A program made the position numbers and the translations under genes. The notes under the pieces are model-generated. The model was given only the letters and a program-made list of their open reading frames with translations, had not been told where the DNA came from and searched no databases. 64,000 bases of DNA from Marinilactibacillus sp. Marseille-P9653 (GTDB lineage: Bacteria; Bacillota; Bacilli; Lactobacillales; Carnobacteriaceae_A). Shown here piece after piece: positions 45,753-53,309 of this stretch. The stretch covers positions 62,001-126,000 of the forward strand of contig NZ_CAKAKH010000002.1 in NCBI RefSeq assembly GCF_916618885.1. The letters run 5' to 3'. Numbering within the stretch: position 1 is the stretch's first letter; each line of letters begins with the position of its first letter.

Positions 45753-46520
45753 CTATTCTTTACTACTATCATCAGTTTCAGCTAATTCAGCTAATAAAAT
45801 TTCGATAAATACAAAAAATATCGCTTGATCATCTAAAAAACGACTAGTCGCTCTTGATACCAACGGTAACGTAATAATTGTATCAAAGTACTTATTCAGA
45901 GGACTGTTCGGCGTCATTGTAATCAAAATACTTTCTATACCGTTCGCCTCTATTTGTTTAACAACTTCTTCATAATAAGACATTCCTTTGATTGAAAAGA
46001 CAATAACCAAATCTTCTTTGGTTAGCGAACTTACAATATCATTCATTAAAATAGTGTCTGATACAAACTCACTATCCATTCCAATTTTTGCCATACGCAT
46101 GCGCAACTGATGCGCAGCAAGTCCTGTTCTGTTGTTCCCTAAGATTTTTATCTTACTAGAATTTGTCATAGTTCGGCAGACTTTTTCAATCGTACTATCC
46201 GTAATATTTTGAGCAATTTGTCTGATATTTTCGCTATAAACGGTCGTAATTGATTGAGCAATCGTCTCTTCTTTGTTTTCCTTTGCCTTATGAGAAATCA
46301 AATATTTCGATAATGAAAATCTAAACTCCGAGTATCCTCTATATCCTACTTTTTGACATAATCGTATAAAAGCAGACTTAGAAGAACCTGCTGCTTTCGC
46401 AATTTCTTCAGCCGAATATTGCACAATACGAATAGGATCGTTCAAAATAAACAGTGCTATTCGCTTTTCTGATTTAGTAAACATTTCTAAATTTGATTTA
46501 ATTACAGCTATCGGATCCAC
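45753..46520 (-). CDS. RpiR/MurR family transcriptional regulator
   Basis: A 255-aa two-domain regulator. Residues 1-75 form the RpiR HTH (FTKSEKRIALFILNDPIRIVQ and SAEEIAKAAGSSKSAFIRLCQKVGYRGYSEFR, in outline). Residues about 105-235 are a SIS phosphosugar-binding domain (IKILGNNRTGLAAHQLRMRM, DLVIVFSIKGMSYYEEVVKQI). The start is GTG with GAGGTG upstream, and TATAAT lies at 46545-46540. It is divergent from a chromate-type transporter pair, which it may control; a phosphosugar effector would be an unusual signal for an anion transporter. Confidence 0.9.
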   Translation of the reverse strand: MDPIAVIKSNLEMFTKSEKRIALFILNDPIRIVQYSAEEIAKAAGSSKSAFIRLCQKVGYRGYSEFRFSLSKYLISHKAKENKEETIAQSITTVYSENIRQIAQNITDSTIEKVCRTMTNSSKIKILGNNRTGLAAHQLRMRMAKIGMDSEFVSDTILMNDIVSSLTKEDLVIVFSIKGMSYYEEVVKQIEANGIESILITMTPNSPLNKYFDTIITLPLVSRATSRFLDDQAIFFVFIEILLAELAETDDSSKE

Positions 46521-46599
46521 TGAAACACCTCTTTTTTATATTATAATCCAATTGTTATTAAAATTGAAAGAGTTATTTAGGACTAAATTCCATTCCGTG

Positions 46600-46628
46600 T
46601 TGAACTTAAGTCCAGATTAGTGTATAAC
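46600..46628 (+). promoter_or_regulatory. Promoter of the chromate-type transporter genes
   Basis: TTGAAC (46600-46605), a 17-bp spacer and TATAAC (46623-46628). GGACT at 46580 and AGTCC at 46609-46613 form a widely spaced inverted pair across the -35. Confidence 0.6.
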
Positions 46629-46694
46629 TAATGTAAGTGATAACTGTCCATTCACATAAGAAACTTTAACATTCAGAGAATTTTAGGAGGCATT

Positions 46695-47264
46695 ATGAAA
46701 AAATCAAACATTTATTGGAAATTATTTACATCCACTTTATATCTAAGCTCTTTTACATTCGGCGGTGGATATGTCATTGTACCATTAATGGAAAAGAAAT
46801 TTGTTCAAGAACTCAACTGGATTGACGAAGATGAAATGCTAGATTTGATTTCTATTAGTCAGTCCTCCCCCGGCTCTCTTGCCGTCAATGCATCTATATT
46901 GATTGGCTACCGAATGGCTGGATTTCTAGGTGCGTTGACAACGGTTCTTGGAACGATACTTGCTCCCCTCACCATTATTACACTATTATCTTTTGTTTAT
47001 AATATCGTTAGAGATAATCCTCTTGTCGCAAACTTGCTACTTGGCATGCAAGCGGGTGTCGCTGCGATCATTGTGCATGTAGTTTATAGTATGGCGATGA
47101 GAATCATCAGAAAAAAAGAAGTGATTCCTGTCATCGTTATGATTATTGCTTTAATTGCCGGAATCATTTTTGATGTTAATATCCTCTATCTTTTATCGTT
47201 CAGTGCGATCATAGGCGGACTCACAACTTATTACCAAATTCAATCAGAAAAGAAAGGAGCCTAA
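46695..47264 (+). CDS. Chromate transporter, N-terminal half-type (short CHR)
   Basis: A 189-aa membrane protein, one of two half-size CHR proteins. FTFGGGYVIVPLMEKKFV near residue 20 and QSSPGSLAVNASILIGYRMAG near 55 are the family motifs. Full-length ChrA is a fusion of two such halves. Family members export chromate or transport sulfate, but many in Firmicutes are not tested. It is 4 bp from the second half, and AGGAGG precedes the ATG. Confidence 0.92.
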   Translation: MKKSNIYWKLFTSTLYLSSFTFGGGYVIVPLMEKKFVQELNWIDEDEMLDLISISQSSPGSLAVNASILIGYRMAGFLGALTTVLGTILAPLTIITLLSFVYNIVRDNPLVANLLLGMQAGVAAIIVHVVYSMAMRIIRKKEVIPVIVMIIALIAGIIFDVNILYLLSFSAIIGGLTTYYQIQSEKKGA

Positions 47265-47268
47265 TTAG

Positions 47269-47826
47269 ATGCTTTATATTGAATTGTTTATTAGCTTCTT
47301 TCAGATTGGCCTTTTTAGTTTCGGTGGCGGTTATGCCGCTTTACCTTTGATTGAACAGCAGATCATTGACAACAGAGGTTGGATGACCACTCAAGAGTTT
47401 ATAGACGTATTAACTATCTCTGAAATGACTCCCGGCTCTATTGCCATTAATGCAGCTACCTTCGTAGGAAACCAAGTTGGCGGTATATTTGGAGGAATCA
47501 TCGCTACACTCGGGGTTACGGTACCCTCTATTATTATCGTACTGACTTTAGCGTACATCTACTTCAAATACCGTAACATAAAGATGGTGCAAGGTGTCAT
47601 CATGGGGTTACGCCCAGCCGTTGTTGCCCTGATCGCTTCAGCCGGTCTTACTATTTTACTGACGGCATTCTTTGGAGAAACAAGTGGGATCGATTTTGCA
47701 AATCTCAACTGGATCTCTGTAGCCTTATTCTCATTAGGATTATTTTTAATAACAAAGTACAAGCTGAGTCCCATCCAAGTCATGCTAACTACTGGCGTTT
47801 TGGGTGTGATTATTTATAGCTTTTAA
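47269..47826 (+). CDS. Chromate transporter, C-terminal half-type (short CHR)
   Basis: A 185-aa partner of the preceding protein, with the same motifs SFGGGYAALPLIEQQIID and EMTPGSIAINAATFVGNQVGG. Short-chain CHR pairs need both halves, which are thought to insert with opposite orientation. The GGAGC ribosome binding site lies in the end of the first gene. A strong terminator follows. Substrate unknown; the SIS-domain regulator upstream hints at control by a phosphosugar. Confidence 0.92.
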   Translation: MLYIELFISFFQIGLFSFGGGYAALPLIEQQIIDNRGWMTTQEFIDVLTISEMTPGSIAINAATFVGNQVGGIFGGIIATLGVTVPSIIIVLTLAYIYFKYRNIKMVQGVIMGLRPAVVALIASAGLTILLTAFFGETSGIDFANLNWISVALFSLGLFLITKYKLSPIQVMLTTGVLGVIIYSF

Positions 47827-47850
47827 CTTTTAAATTTATTTTCATAATTA

Positions 47851-47900
47851 AAACAAAAGCGGTACACAGAAGGTAAATACTCTGTGTACCGCTTTTTTAG
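47851..47900 (+). terminator. Terminator of the chromate-type transporter operon
   Basis: AAAGCGGTACACAGA pairs perfectly with TCTGTGTACCGCTTT, followed by TTTT. Confidence 0.9.
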
Positions 47901-47960
47901 TACTAATTTATTTTTAGTCTTCTAGCAGCTTTTGATTACTATTTTGTAAATTTCAAAAAA

Positions 47961-49745
47961 TCATCCCTGGTAATTTGCTAGGGTTTCTTTAATTCGTTCT
48001 GCAACGGTTTCTGAAATACCCAGCTTGGTAATCTCTGCAAGCTCTGCTTCTTTCAGCCTTTTCATCGATTTGAAATGTCTCAATATTTTGGTTCGAGTTT
48101 TCGGACCAACACCTTCTACATCATCTAGTCTCGATGTGAAGCTGTTTTTACTACGAACATTCCGGTGGAAAGTAATGGCAAATCTATGCACTTCTTCTTG
48201 GATTCTCTGAACGAGATGGAAAGCCTGGCTCCGAGGATTCAACACAACGGTTTCCAAAACTTCTCCAAATATCAAGCTGGCTGTACGGTGTTTGTTATCT
48301 TTGACCATCCCAGCTACAGGAATATCCAACCCAAGTTCGTTTACTAGTACATCTACAGCAGCATTCACTTGAACTTTACCACCATCCATAAGAATCAAAT
48401 CAGGCAAAGGTTTCCCTTCCTTCAATAGGCGGCTATATCTTCTTCTAATAACTTCCTGTGTGGTTGCAGCCTCATTACTACCTACAACCGTTTTGATTTT
48501 ATATTTACGGTAGTTATTTTTGTCTGGTTTACCATCTTTAAATGAGACCATCGCCGATACGGGATTCGATCCTTGAATATTGGAATGGTCAAAAGACTCA
48601 ATTCTTTCAATATAAGGTAGTCCCATCGCTTCAGATAATTCTTGAATGGCTCCGGTTGTTTTAGCCTGATTCATCTCAATCAGTCTGAATTTTTCCTTTA
48701 ATGCCATCTCGCTATTTTTCCCTGTAAGATCTAATAATTCTTTTTTTCGTCCTTGTTTCGGGTTCACCACTTTGGCTTCAATGGCTTGAGATAACATATC
48801 AGTATCTACCGCCTCAGGAACGTATATCTCACTTGGCATAATATTATTTCCATTATTGTAGTATTGTAAGATAAAGCTCATCAGTTCTTCTTCAGGTGGG
48901 CCATAACAAGGAAACATTGTGGCATCTCTTTTGATCAGTGTCGCTTGTCTGACAAAAAATACTTGGATAGAGATCCAGCCTTTATCCATGTAATAGTTGA
49001 AAAAGTCACGTGGCATAAAGTTATTTGAAATAATTGACTGTTTTTCTACAGTCTTTTCGATATACGCAATTTGATCTCTAAATTCTGCAGCACGCTCGTA
49101 GTTCATCTCTTCAGCCGCTTCATCCATTTTTTGCTTCAAATCTCTTTTAATGTCATGCACGTTTCCATTTAAGAATGAACGAATCTTGCGAATTTGCTGA
49201 TCGTATTCTTCTTTAGGAACCTCGTGATCACAAGGTCCAATACATTGGCCAATATGATAATACAGACAAGCTCTTTTCTGATGTCCGTTACATTTTCTCA
49301 GAGGATAGATTTTCATAATCAGCTGCTGCGTCTCAGAAGCAGCATAAACATCCGGATACGGCCCAAAGTAATGGCCGCCATCTTTTAGAACGTCTGAAGT
49401 GATAATCAGTTTAGGATCCTTCTCATTTGTGATTTTAAGATAAGGATAGCTCGTGCCTCTTTTTAACCGAATGTTGTACTTAGGCTGATGTTTCTGAATC
49501 AGTGTAACTTCCAGAAGTAGTGCTTCTTTATCTGATCCAGTAATGATCGTTTCGAAATCTTCGATATCCTGAACAAGACGTTCTGTTTTCCCTTCATGAG
49601 TGCCTCTGAAGTAGGAACGAACGCGATTCTTTAAGTTTTTTGCTTTCCCGATATAAATAATATGATCGTTCTTATCTTTCATAATATAACAACCAGGCAG
49701 GTCTGGAAGCAGACTCAATTTATTGTCAATCAGTTCCTTAGACAA
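47961..49745 (-). CDS. uvrC: Excinuclease ABC subunit C
   Basis: Makes the two incisions of nucleotide excision repair in the UvrB-DNA complex. The 594-aa protein has the GIY-YIG nuclease domain at 15-92 (PGCYIMKDK, HIIYIGKAKNLKNRVRSYF), a UVR domain near 200-235 (KQKMDEAAEEMNYERAAEFRDQI), the RNase H-like C-terminal nuclease (IESFDHSNIQGSNPVSAMVSF, LILMDGGKVQV) and tandem helix-hairpin-helix at the end (LDDVEGVGPKTRTKIL). The start follows AAAGGAGGTG. It is followed by no recognisable partner. Confidence 0.97.
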   Translation of the reverse strand: MSKELIDNKLSLLPDLPGCYIMKDKNDHIIYIGKAKNLKNRVRSYFRGTHEGKTERLVQDIEDFETIITGSDKEALLLEVTLIQKHQPKYNIRLKRGTSYPYLKITNEKDPKLIITSDVLKDGGHYFGPYPDVYAASETQQLIMKIYPLRKCNGHQKRACLYYHIGQCIGPCDHEVPKEEYDQQIRKIRSFLNGNVHDIKRDLKQKMDEAAEEMNYERAAEFRDQIAYIEKTVEKQSIISNNFMPRDFFNYYMDKGWISIQVFFVRQATLIKRDATMFPCYGPPEEELMSFILQYYNNGNNIMPSEIYVPEAVDTDMLSQAIEAKVVNPKQGRKKELLDLTGKNSEMALKEKFRLIEMNQAKTTGAIQELSEAMGLPYIERIESFDHSNIQGSNPVSAMVSFKDGKPDKNNYRKYKIKTVVGSNEAATTQEVIRRRYSRLLKEGKPLPDLILMDGGKVQVNAAVDVLVNELGLDIPVAGMVKDNKHRTASLIFGEVLETVVLNPRSQAFHLVQRIQEEVHRFAITFHRNVRSKNSFTSRLDDVEGVGPKTRTKILRHFKSMKRLKEAELAEITKLGISETVAERIKETLANYQG

Positions 49746-49774
49746 AGAAACACCTCCTTTTACAAAAACACTGA

Positions 49775-50026
49775 CTATTTCTCGTCAAACAAATACAGTT
49801 CGTGGAAATGATTGTAGTCAGATTTTCCAACTTCAACGCCTTTATAGCTAAATACTTCTCCAAATTTGTGTTCGCCTTCTTTAATTTGACGGTCTATTTC
49901 GTCTCCAATTGCTAAATATAATTTTTCTTGGGCGTCATCTGATAGTACGCCATGCTTTTTCTCCCAAGCGGCTAAAAATAATTCTTCATCTTTTCCTTTG
50001 TAAAACTCGATTTCGTTGGATGGCAT
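49775..50026 (-). CDS. Small acidic hypothetical protein, 83 aa
   Basis: I do not recognise a family. The protein is acidic and soluble, with FYKGKDEELFLAAWEKKHG, an LSDDAQEKLYLAIGDEIDRQIKEG helix and a C-terminal segment FSYKGVEVGKSDYNHFHELYLF rich in aromatics. The open frame extends 10 codons further, but AGAGGA is 6 bp before ATG 50026 (MPSNEIEFY). It precedes uvrC by 29 bp on the same strand and is probably co-transcribed. Confidence 0.7.
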   Translation of the reverse strand: MPSNEIEFYKGKDEELFLAAWEKKHGVLSDDAQEKLYLAIGDEIDRQIKEGEHKFGEVFSYKGVEVGKSDYNHFHELYLFDEK

Positions 50027-50199
50027 ATTGTTTCCTCTTTTCAGGTTGAGTTTCATCTAATTTTTGAAGTCAATACTGTTATTTTAGCAGAAATGGGAAC
50101 GTTTGTCAGGTATATGAAACAGGATCAGATGCGTCTCTATTTCTTCTTTCACGAGTTTGTCAATTCATCCCAAGCACTATATTTTCAAAATTTGACCAT

Positions 50200-50236
50200 T
50201 AAAAAAGCAGCTACTTTTGAGAGCAGCTGCTTTTCT
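50200..50236 (-). terminator. Terminator of the 3D-domain gene
   Basis: AAAAGCAGCT pairs with AGCTGCTTTT around a loop; on the minus strand T follows. It lies 16 bp beyond the stop. Confidence 0.8.
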
Positions 50237-50251
50237 GATTATAAGAATAGA

Positions 50252-51397
50252 TTAGTTCAAAATTTTAACTGTGATATTTTTTCTTCCCCATGCGAATGCT
50301 TCTGAAACAGTTGAGAAGTGAATATCGATTTTATTTCCTTTAATCGCGCCACCTGTATCTCCAGCAATATAAATCCCTTTTCCAGGAATTTCTACTGTTG
50401 AACCTAATGGAATAACGGATGGATCTACTGCAATGACTCTTGGATTCACTCTCAAGTCAATTCCAGTAGCTGTATGTGTACTCAAGTTAGCTTGTTGTGT
50501 AGAATATCCAGTTGCACTCACTTGAACAGTACGTCCATTTGAGCTTGTACTTTCAGCTGGTTTTTCTGTTTTCGCTTCTTCTTTTACTTCTGGTTTAACT
50601 TCAGCAGCTTCTACAGTTTCTTCTTTTGTCGTTTCTGGTTTGCTTGAAGAAGTAGAAACAATGGCTTCTTCCTGGGCTTCTGCTTCTTTCGCTGCAAGTT
50701 CTTCAGCTGCTTTCATCGCTTCTTCTCGCGCAGCTTGACGCGCTTCTTCGATTTTGGCCAGTTCATCAGCTTCTTTGTTTTCTAACTGAGTTAATTGCGA
50801 CTGATTGTCTTTAACCAGTGTTTCTAGAGCAGATAACTTTTCATCATATGAGGATTTTTGTTCTGATACTAAAGTTAAGTTCTCATTCAATGCTTCTTTT
50901 TCTGTGACCAGTTGTACTTGCATCTCTGCTAACGTATCAGCTTCTATTTGCGCTTCTTCGATTTGTTGGTTACCAGCATCTGTTAACTGCATAACGACTA
51001 ATGTACGATTAAACAAATCTGCAAGGCTTTCTGCTTCTAATATTGCTTTAACAACGTTGTTGGTAGCTTCGCTTTTTTGAAGAGATTGTAATCTTGCGCC
51101 TGCTTGTTCTAATCTTGCTTCTACAAGCTTCTCTTGTTCGCCGATTTCGACTTCTTTGTTTTGAATGGTTACTTCTTTTTCAGAAATTTCCTCATTCAGT
51201 TTTTCAATTTCTTCACTTAATGTACTGGTTTCTTCTAATGCTTTAGCGATATCTCTTTGTATGGTACTGATATCACTTTTTTTCTGTTCTTGCTGCTGAC
51301 GGATGTCATCTAATGAGTCAGCTGATACAACTTGAGTCGTCAATAATTGCGTTAACCCTAATGCTAATACAGCAAACCCTGTTATCCATTTTTTCAT
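50252..51397 (-). CDS. Secreted coiled-coil protein with C-terminal 3D (double-psi barrel) domain
   Basis: A 381-aa cell-wall protein. Signal peptide at 1-27 (MKKWITGFAVLALGLTQLL, cut after VVSA). Residues about 30-230 are a long coiled coil (repeated E, Q, L and K heptads, beginning DDIRQQQEQKKSDIS), as in peptidoglycan hydrolases of the CwlO/PcsB type. A Glu/Lys/Thr-rich linker leads to the 3D domain at about 290-381: ATGYSTQQ, GIDLRVNPRVIAVDPSVIPLGS, GDTGGAIKGNKIDIHF, with the three Asp residues. YocH-like relatives cleave peptidoglycan. ATG 51397 is chosen over TTG 51412, though neither has an ideal ribosome site. Confidence 0.9.
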   Translation of the reverse strand: MKKWITGFAVLALGLTQLLTTQVVSADSLDDIRQQQEQKKSDISTIQRDIAKALEETSTLSEEIEKLNEEISEKEVTIQNKEVEIGEQEKLVEARLEQAGARLQSLQKSEATNNVVKAILEAESLADLFNRTLVVMQLTDAGNQQIEEAQIEADTLAEMQVQLVTEKEALNENLTLVSEQKSSYDEKLSALETLVKDNQSQLTQLENKEADELAKIEEARQAAREEAMKAAEELAAKEAEAQEEAIVSTSSSKPETTKEETVEAAEVKPEVKEEAKTEKPAESTSSNGRTVQVSATGYSTQQANLSTHTATGIDLRVNPRVIAVDPSVIPLGSTVEIPGKGIYIAGDTGGAIKGNKIDIHFSTVSEAFAWGRKNITVKILN

Positions 51398-51452
51398 GGC
51401 GTGTAAGAACAACCTTTCTTTGTTAAAATTTTTGATGAATCATAAATTCCAT

Positions 51453-51480
51453 ATAATTGCACTTTGCTTTGCAATTATAC
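51453..51480 (-). promoter_or_regulatory. Promoter-region hairpin upstream of the 3D-domain gene
   Basis: ATAATTGCA and TGCAATTAT (perfect 9-bp arms, 8-bp centre) overlap a minus-strand TATAAT. The element may be an operator or, if transcribed, an RNA hairpin. Confidence 0.4.
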
Positions 51481-51507
51481 ATAGAATACCCTTCGCGAAC
51501 ATTTCGA

Positions 51508-51523
51508 TTATCTTACAATTTAT
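51508..51523 (-). promoter_or_regulatory. WalR-like direct repeat upstream of the 3D-domain promoter
   Basis: On the minus strand TGTAAT and TGTAAG are separated by 4 bp, close to the WalR consensus TGTWAH-N5-TGTWAH but with short spacing and a final G. It lies about 32 bp upstream of the TATAAT, a position suited to activation. YocH-type 3D proteins are WalR targets in Bacillus. Confidence 0.35.
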
Positions 51524-51612
51524 TACAAACCTTTCTTATTTCTGATTCAGAACAAGTGATCTCACATAAATTCTGTAACCTAGGAGTAGATAGTAACGCT
51601 TTCTGCCGCTAA

Positions 51613-51629
51613 TGTAATGTTTTTGTAAT
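51613..51629 (+). promoter_or_regulatory. WalR-type box between the 3D-domain gene and ppx
   Basis: TGTAAT, 5 bp, TGTAAT fits the WalR (YycF) consensus TGTWAH-N5-TGTWAH exactly. It ends 14 bp upstream of the ppx -35 and about 140 bp upstream of the 3D-gene promoter. Confidence 0.5.
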
Positions 51630-51643
51630 ATATCGTGTATTTT

Positions 51644-51673
51644 TCGACAAATACCTCTTTTTTTCTGTATGAT
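51644..51673 (+). promoter_or_regulatory. Promoter of ppx-ppk
   Basis: TCGACA (51644-51649), an 18-bp spacer and TATGAT (51668-51673), about 45 bp before the ppx start. Confidence 0.6.
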
Positions 51674-51716
51674 AAAAGAAGAACTAAGATTATAGAGTAT
51701 AAAGGAGACCGCTTAC

Positions 51717-53276
51717 ATGACAAATCAAAGAATCGGATTAATTGATGTCGGATCGAATACAATCAGATTAGTCATATTTGAAATCGATCAGAATCAAACA
51801 ATCACTGAATTACAAAATATCAAAACACCTGCTAGGCTTGTTCAATATCTGGAAAAAGACGGTACGATGAGTAAAAAAGGAATCTCTGTACTGGTTACAG
51901 CTCTTGAAAGTTTCACTGAGATTGCCGAAAGATATCATATTGAAACCATGATTCCAGTAGCTACTGCAGCGATTAGACAATCAACGAATGCTAAATCCAT
52001 TTTGAAGACTGTAAAAGAGAAAACTGGCCTTAAGTTACGCATCTTAAAAGAAGAAGAAGAAGCTTTTTACGGAAATTATGCTGTTAGACATACGATGGAT
52101 CTTAAAAACGGTGTAACCATAGATATTGGTGGGGGTAGTACGGAGCTCACTTTATTTAAAGACAAACAAGTCGTTGATTCTCATAGTTTTCCGTTTGGTG
52201 TTGTTAGCTTGAAAAAACAGTTTTTTGATGGTAAAGATCATAACGATAAAAAAGCCATTGGTAAAGCACGAAAATGGGTCAATGAACAGTTCACCTCTTT
52301 GAAGTGGTTACCCGATGTCAAAGTGCCTCTAATTGGAATTGGAGGATCTGCGCGAAATCTCGCAGACATCCATCAGCGTCAACATGATTATCCTATCGCG
52401 GGCATTCACGGTTATATGATGACAGGAGACGAATTAGAAGAAACATTTGATCTAATTGTAGATACCTCTTTTCAACAATTATCCAAACTAGATGGATTAA
52501 GCGAAGATCGCAAAGATATTATCATACCTGCTGGTCTAGTCTTTCTCGAATTATTTGACTTCATGGATTCAACAGATTTTGCGATCAGTAGTCGCGGTTT
52601 ACGAGAAGGTTTGATAATCGATTATATTAATCGTACAGACAATCAGCCTTACGAGCTATATGATATCAAGCGTCAAACTGTTGAGCGCATGAGTAAACGC
52701 TATAATATTCGCACAATTGGGGCCTACCAGCGTATTTTACTTGCAGACCGCCTGTTGAATTTGCTAAAAGATAAAGAAATCATTGATATAGATGAAGAAC
52801 ATCTCATCCTTGTTCATTACGCAGCTTCTCTTTATAACTTAGGAAGCTATATCGAAGACGATTCCAAGTCTCAACATACGTTTTACATTATCTCTAATAG
52901 TAACCTTCACGGATTCAATCACTATGATCGCGTTCGTTTGGCTTTGTTAGCAAGTTACAAAAACCGATCTTTGTTCAATCAGTATATCCATACTGTAAAC
53001 GATTGGTTCAGTGACGACGAAGCAAATCTACTGCTTAGCCTTGGAAGTGTGATTAAATTTGCAGAAGCTCTGAACGATTCTCATGTCAATATGGTCAAAG
53101 ATATTCAGTTATCTAAAAATAAAGACAAAGATTCAGAAGATAAATATGAATTGATCGTAACCTATAACGGCGAAGTCATCGCAGAAAAGTATCGTGCCAA
53201 TAAGCATAAGAATCATTTTGAACGGGTTTTAGGCGACACCGTTCATATTACGTTCAAAAGTGAAACAGGTAATTAA
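51717..53276 (+). CDS. ppx: Exopolyphosphatase (Ppx/GppA family)
   Basis: Hydrolyses terminal phosphate from inorganic polyphosphate. The 519-aa ASKHA-fold protein has the phosphate-1 loop LIDVGSNTIRLVIFE (7-21), the second nucleotide/phosphate motif TIDIGGGSTELTLF near 140 and GIGGSARNLADIHQ near 215. The C-terminal half is an HD-like helical region (YAASLYNLGSYIEDD). Some family members act on pppGpp instead; the neighbouring ppk supports polyphosphate. GGAGA precedes the start ATG 51717. The two genes are 33 bp apart. Confidence 0.94.
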   Translation: MTNQRIGLIDVGSNTIRLVIFEIDQNQTITELQNIKTPARLVQYLEKDGTMSKKGISVLVTALESFTEIAERYHIETMIPVATAAIRQSTNAKSILKTVKEKTGLKLRILKEEEEAFYGNYAVRHTMDLKNGVTIDIGGGSTELTLFKDKQVVDSHSFPFGVVSLKKQFFDGKDHNDKKAIGKARKWVNEQFTSLKWLPDVKVPLIGIGGSARNLADIHQRQHDYPIAGIHGYMMTGDELEETFDLIVDTSFQQLSKLDGLSEDRKDIIIPAGLVFLELFDFMDSTDFAISSRGLREGLIIDYINRTDNQPYELYDIKRQTVERMSKRYNIRTIGAYQRILLADRLLNLLKDKEIIDIDEEHLILVHYAASLYNLGSYIEDDSKSQHTFYIISNSNLHGFNHYDRVRLALLASYKNRSLFNQYIHTVNDWFSDDEANLLLSLGSVIKFAEALNDSHVNMVKDIQLSKNKDKDSEDKYELIVTYNGEVIAEKYRANKHKNHFERVLGDTVHITFKSETGN

Positions 53277-53309
53277 TCATTATTAATCAAGTTATTCGGA
53301 GGGAATTCC

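Noticed and set aside
51580-51762. 60-codon frame on the minus strand across the ppx promoter
   Set aside because: It overlaps the ppx start, the WalR-type box and the promoter, and has no convincing ribosome site or family features.
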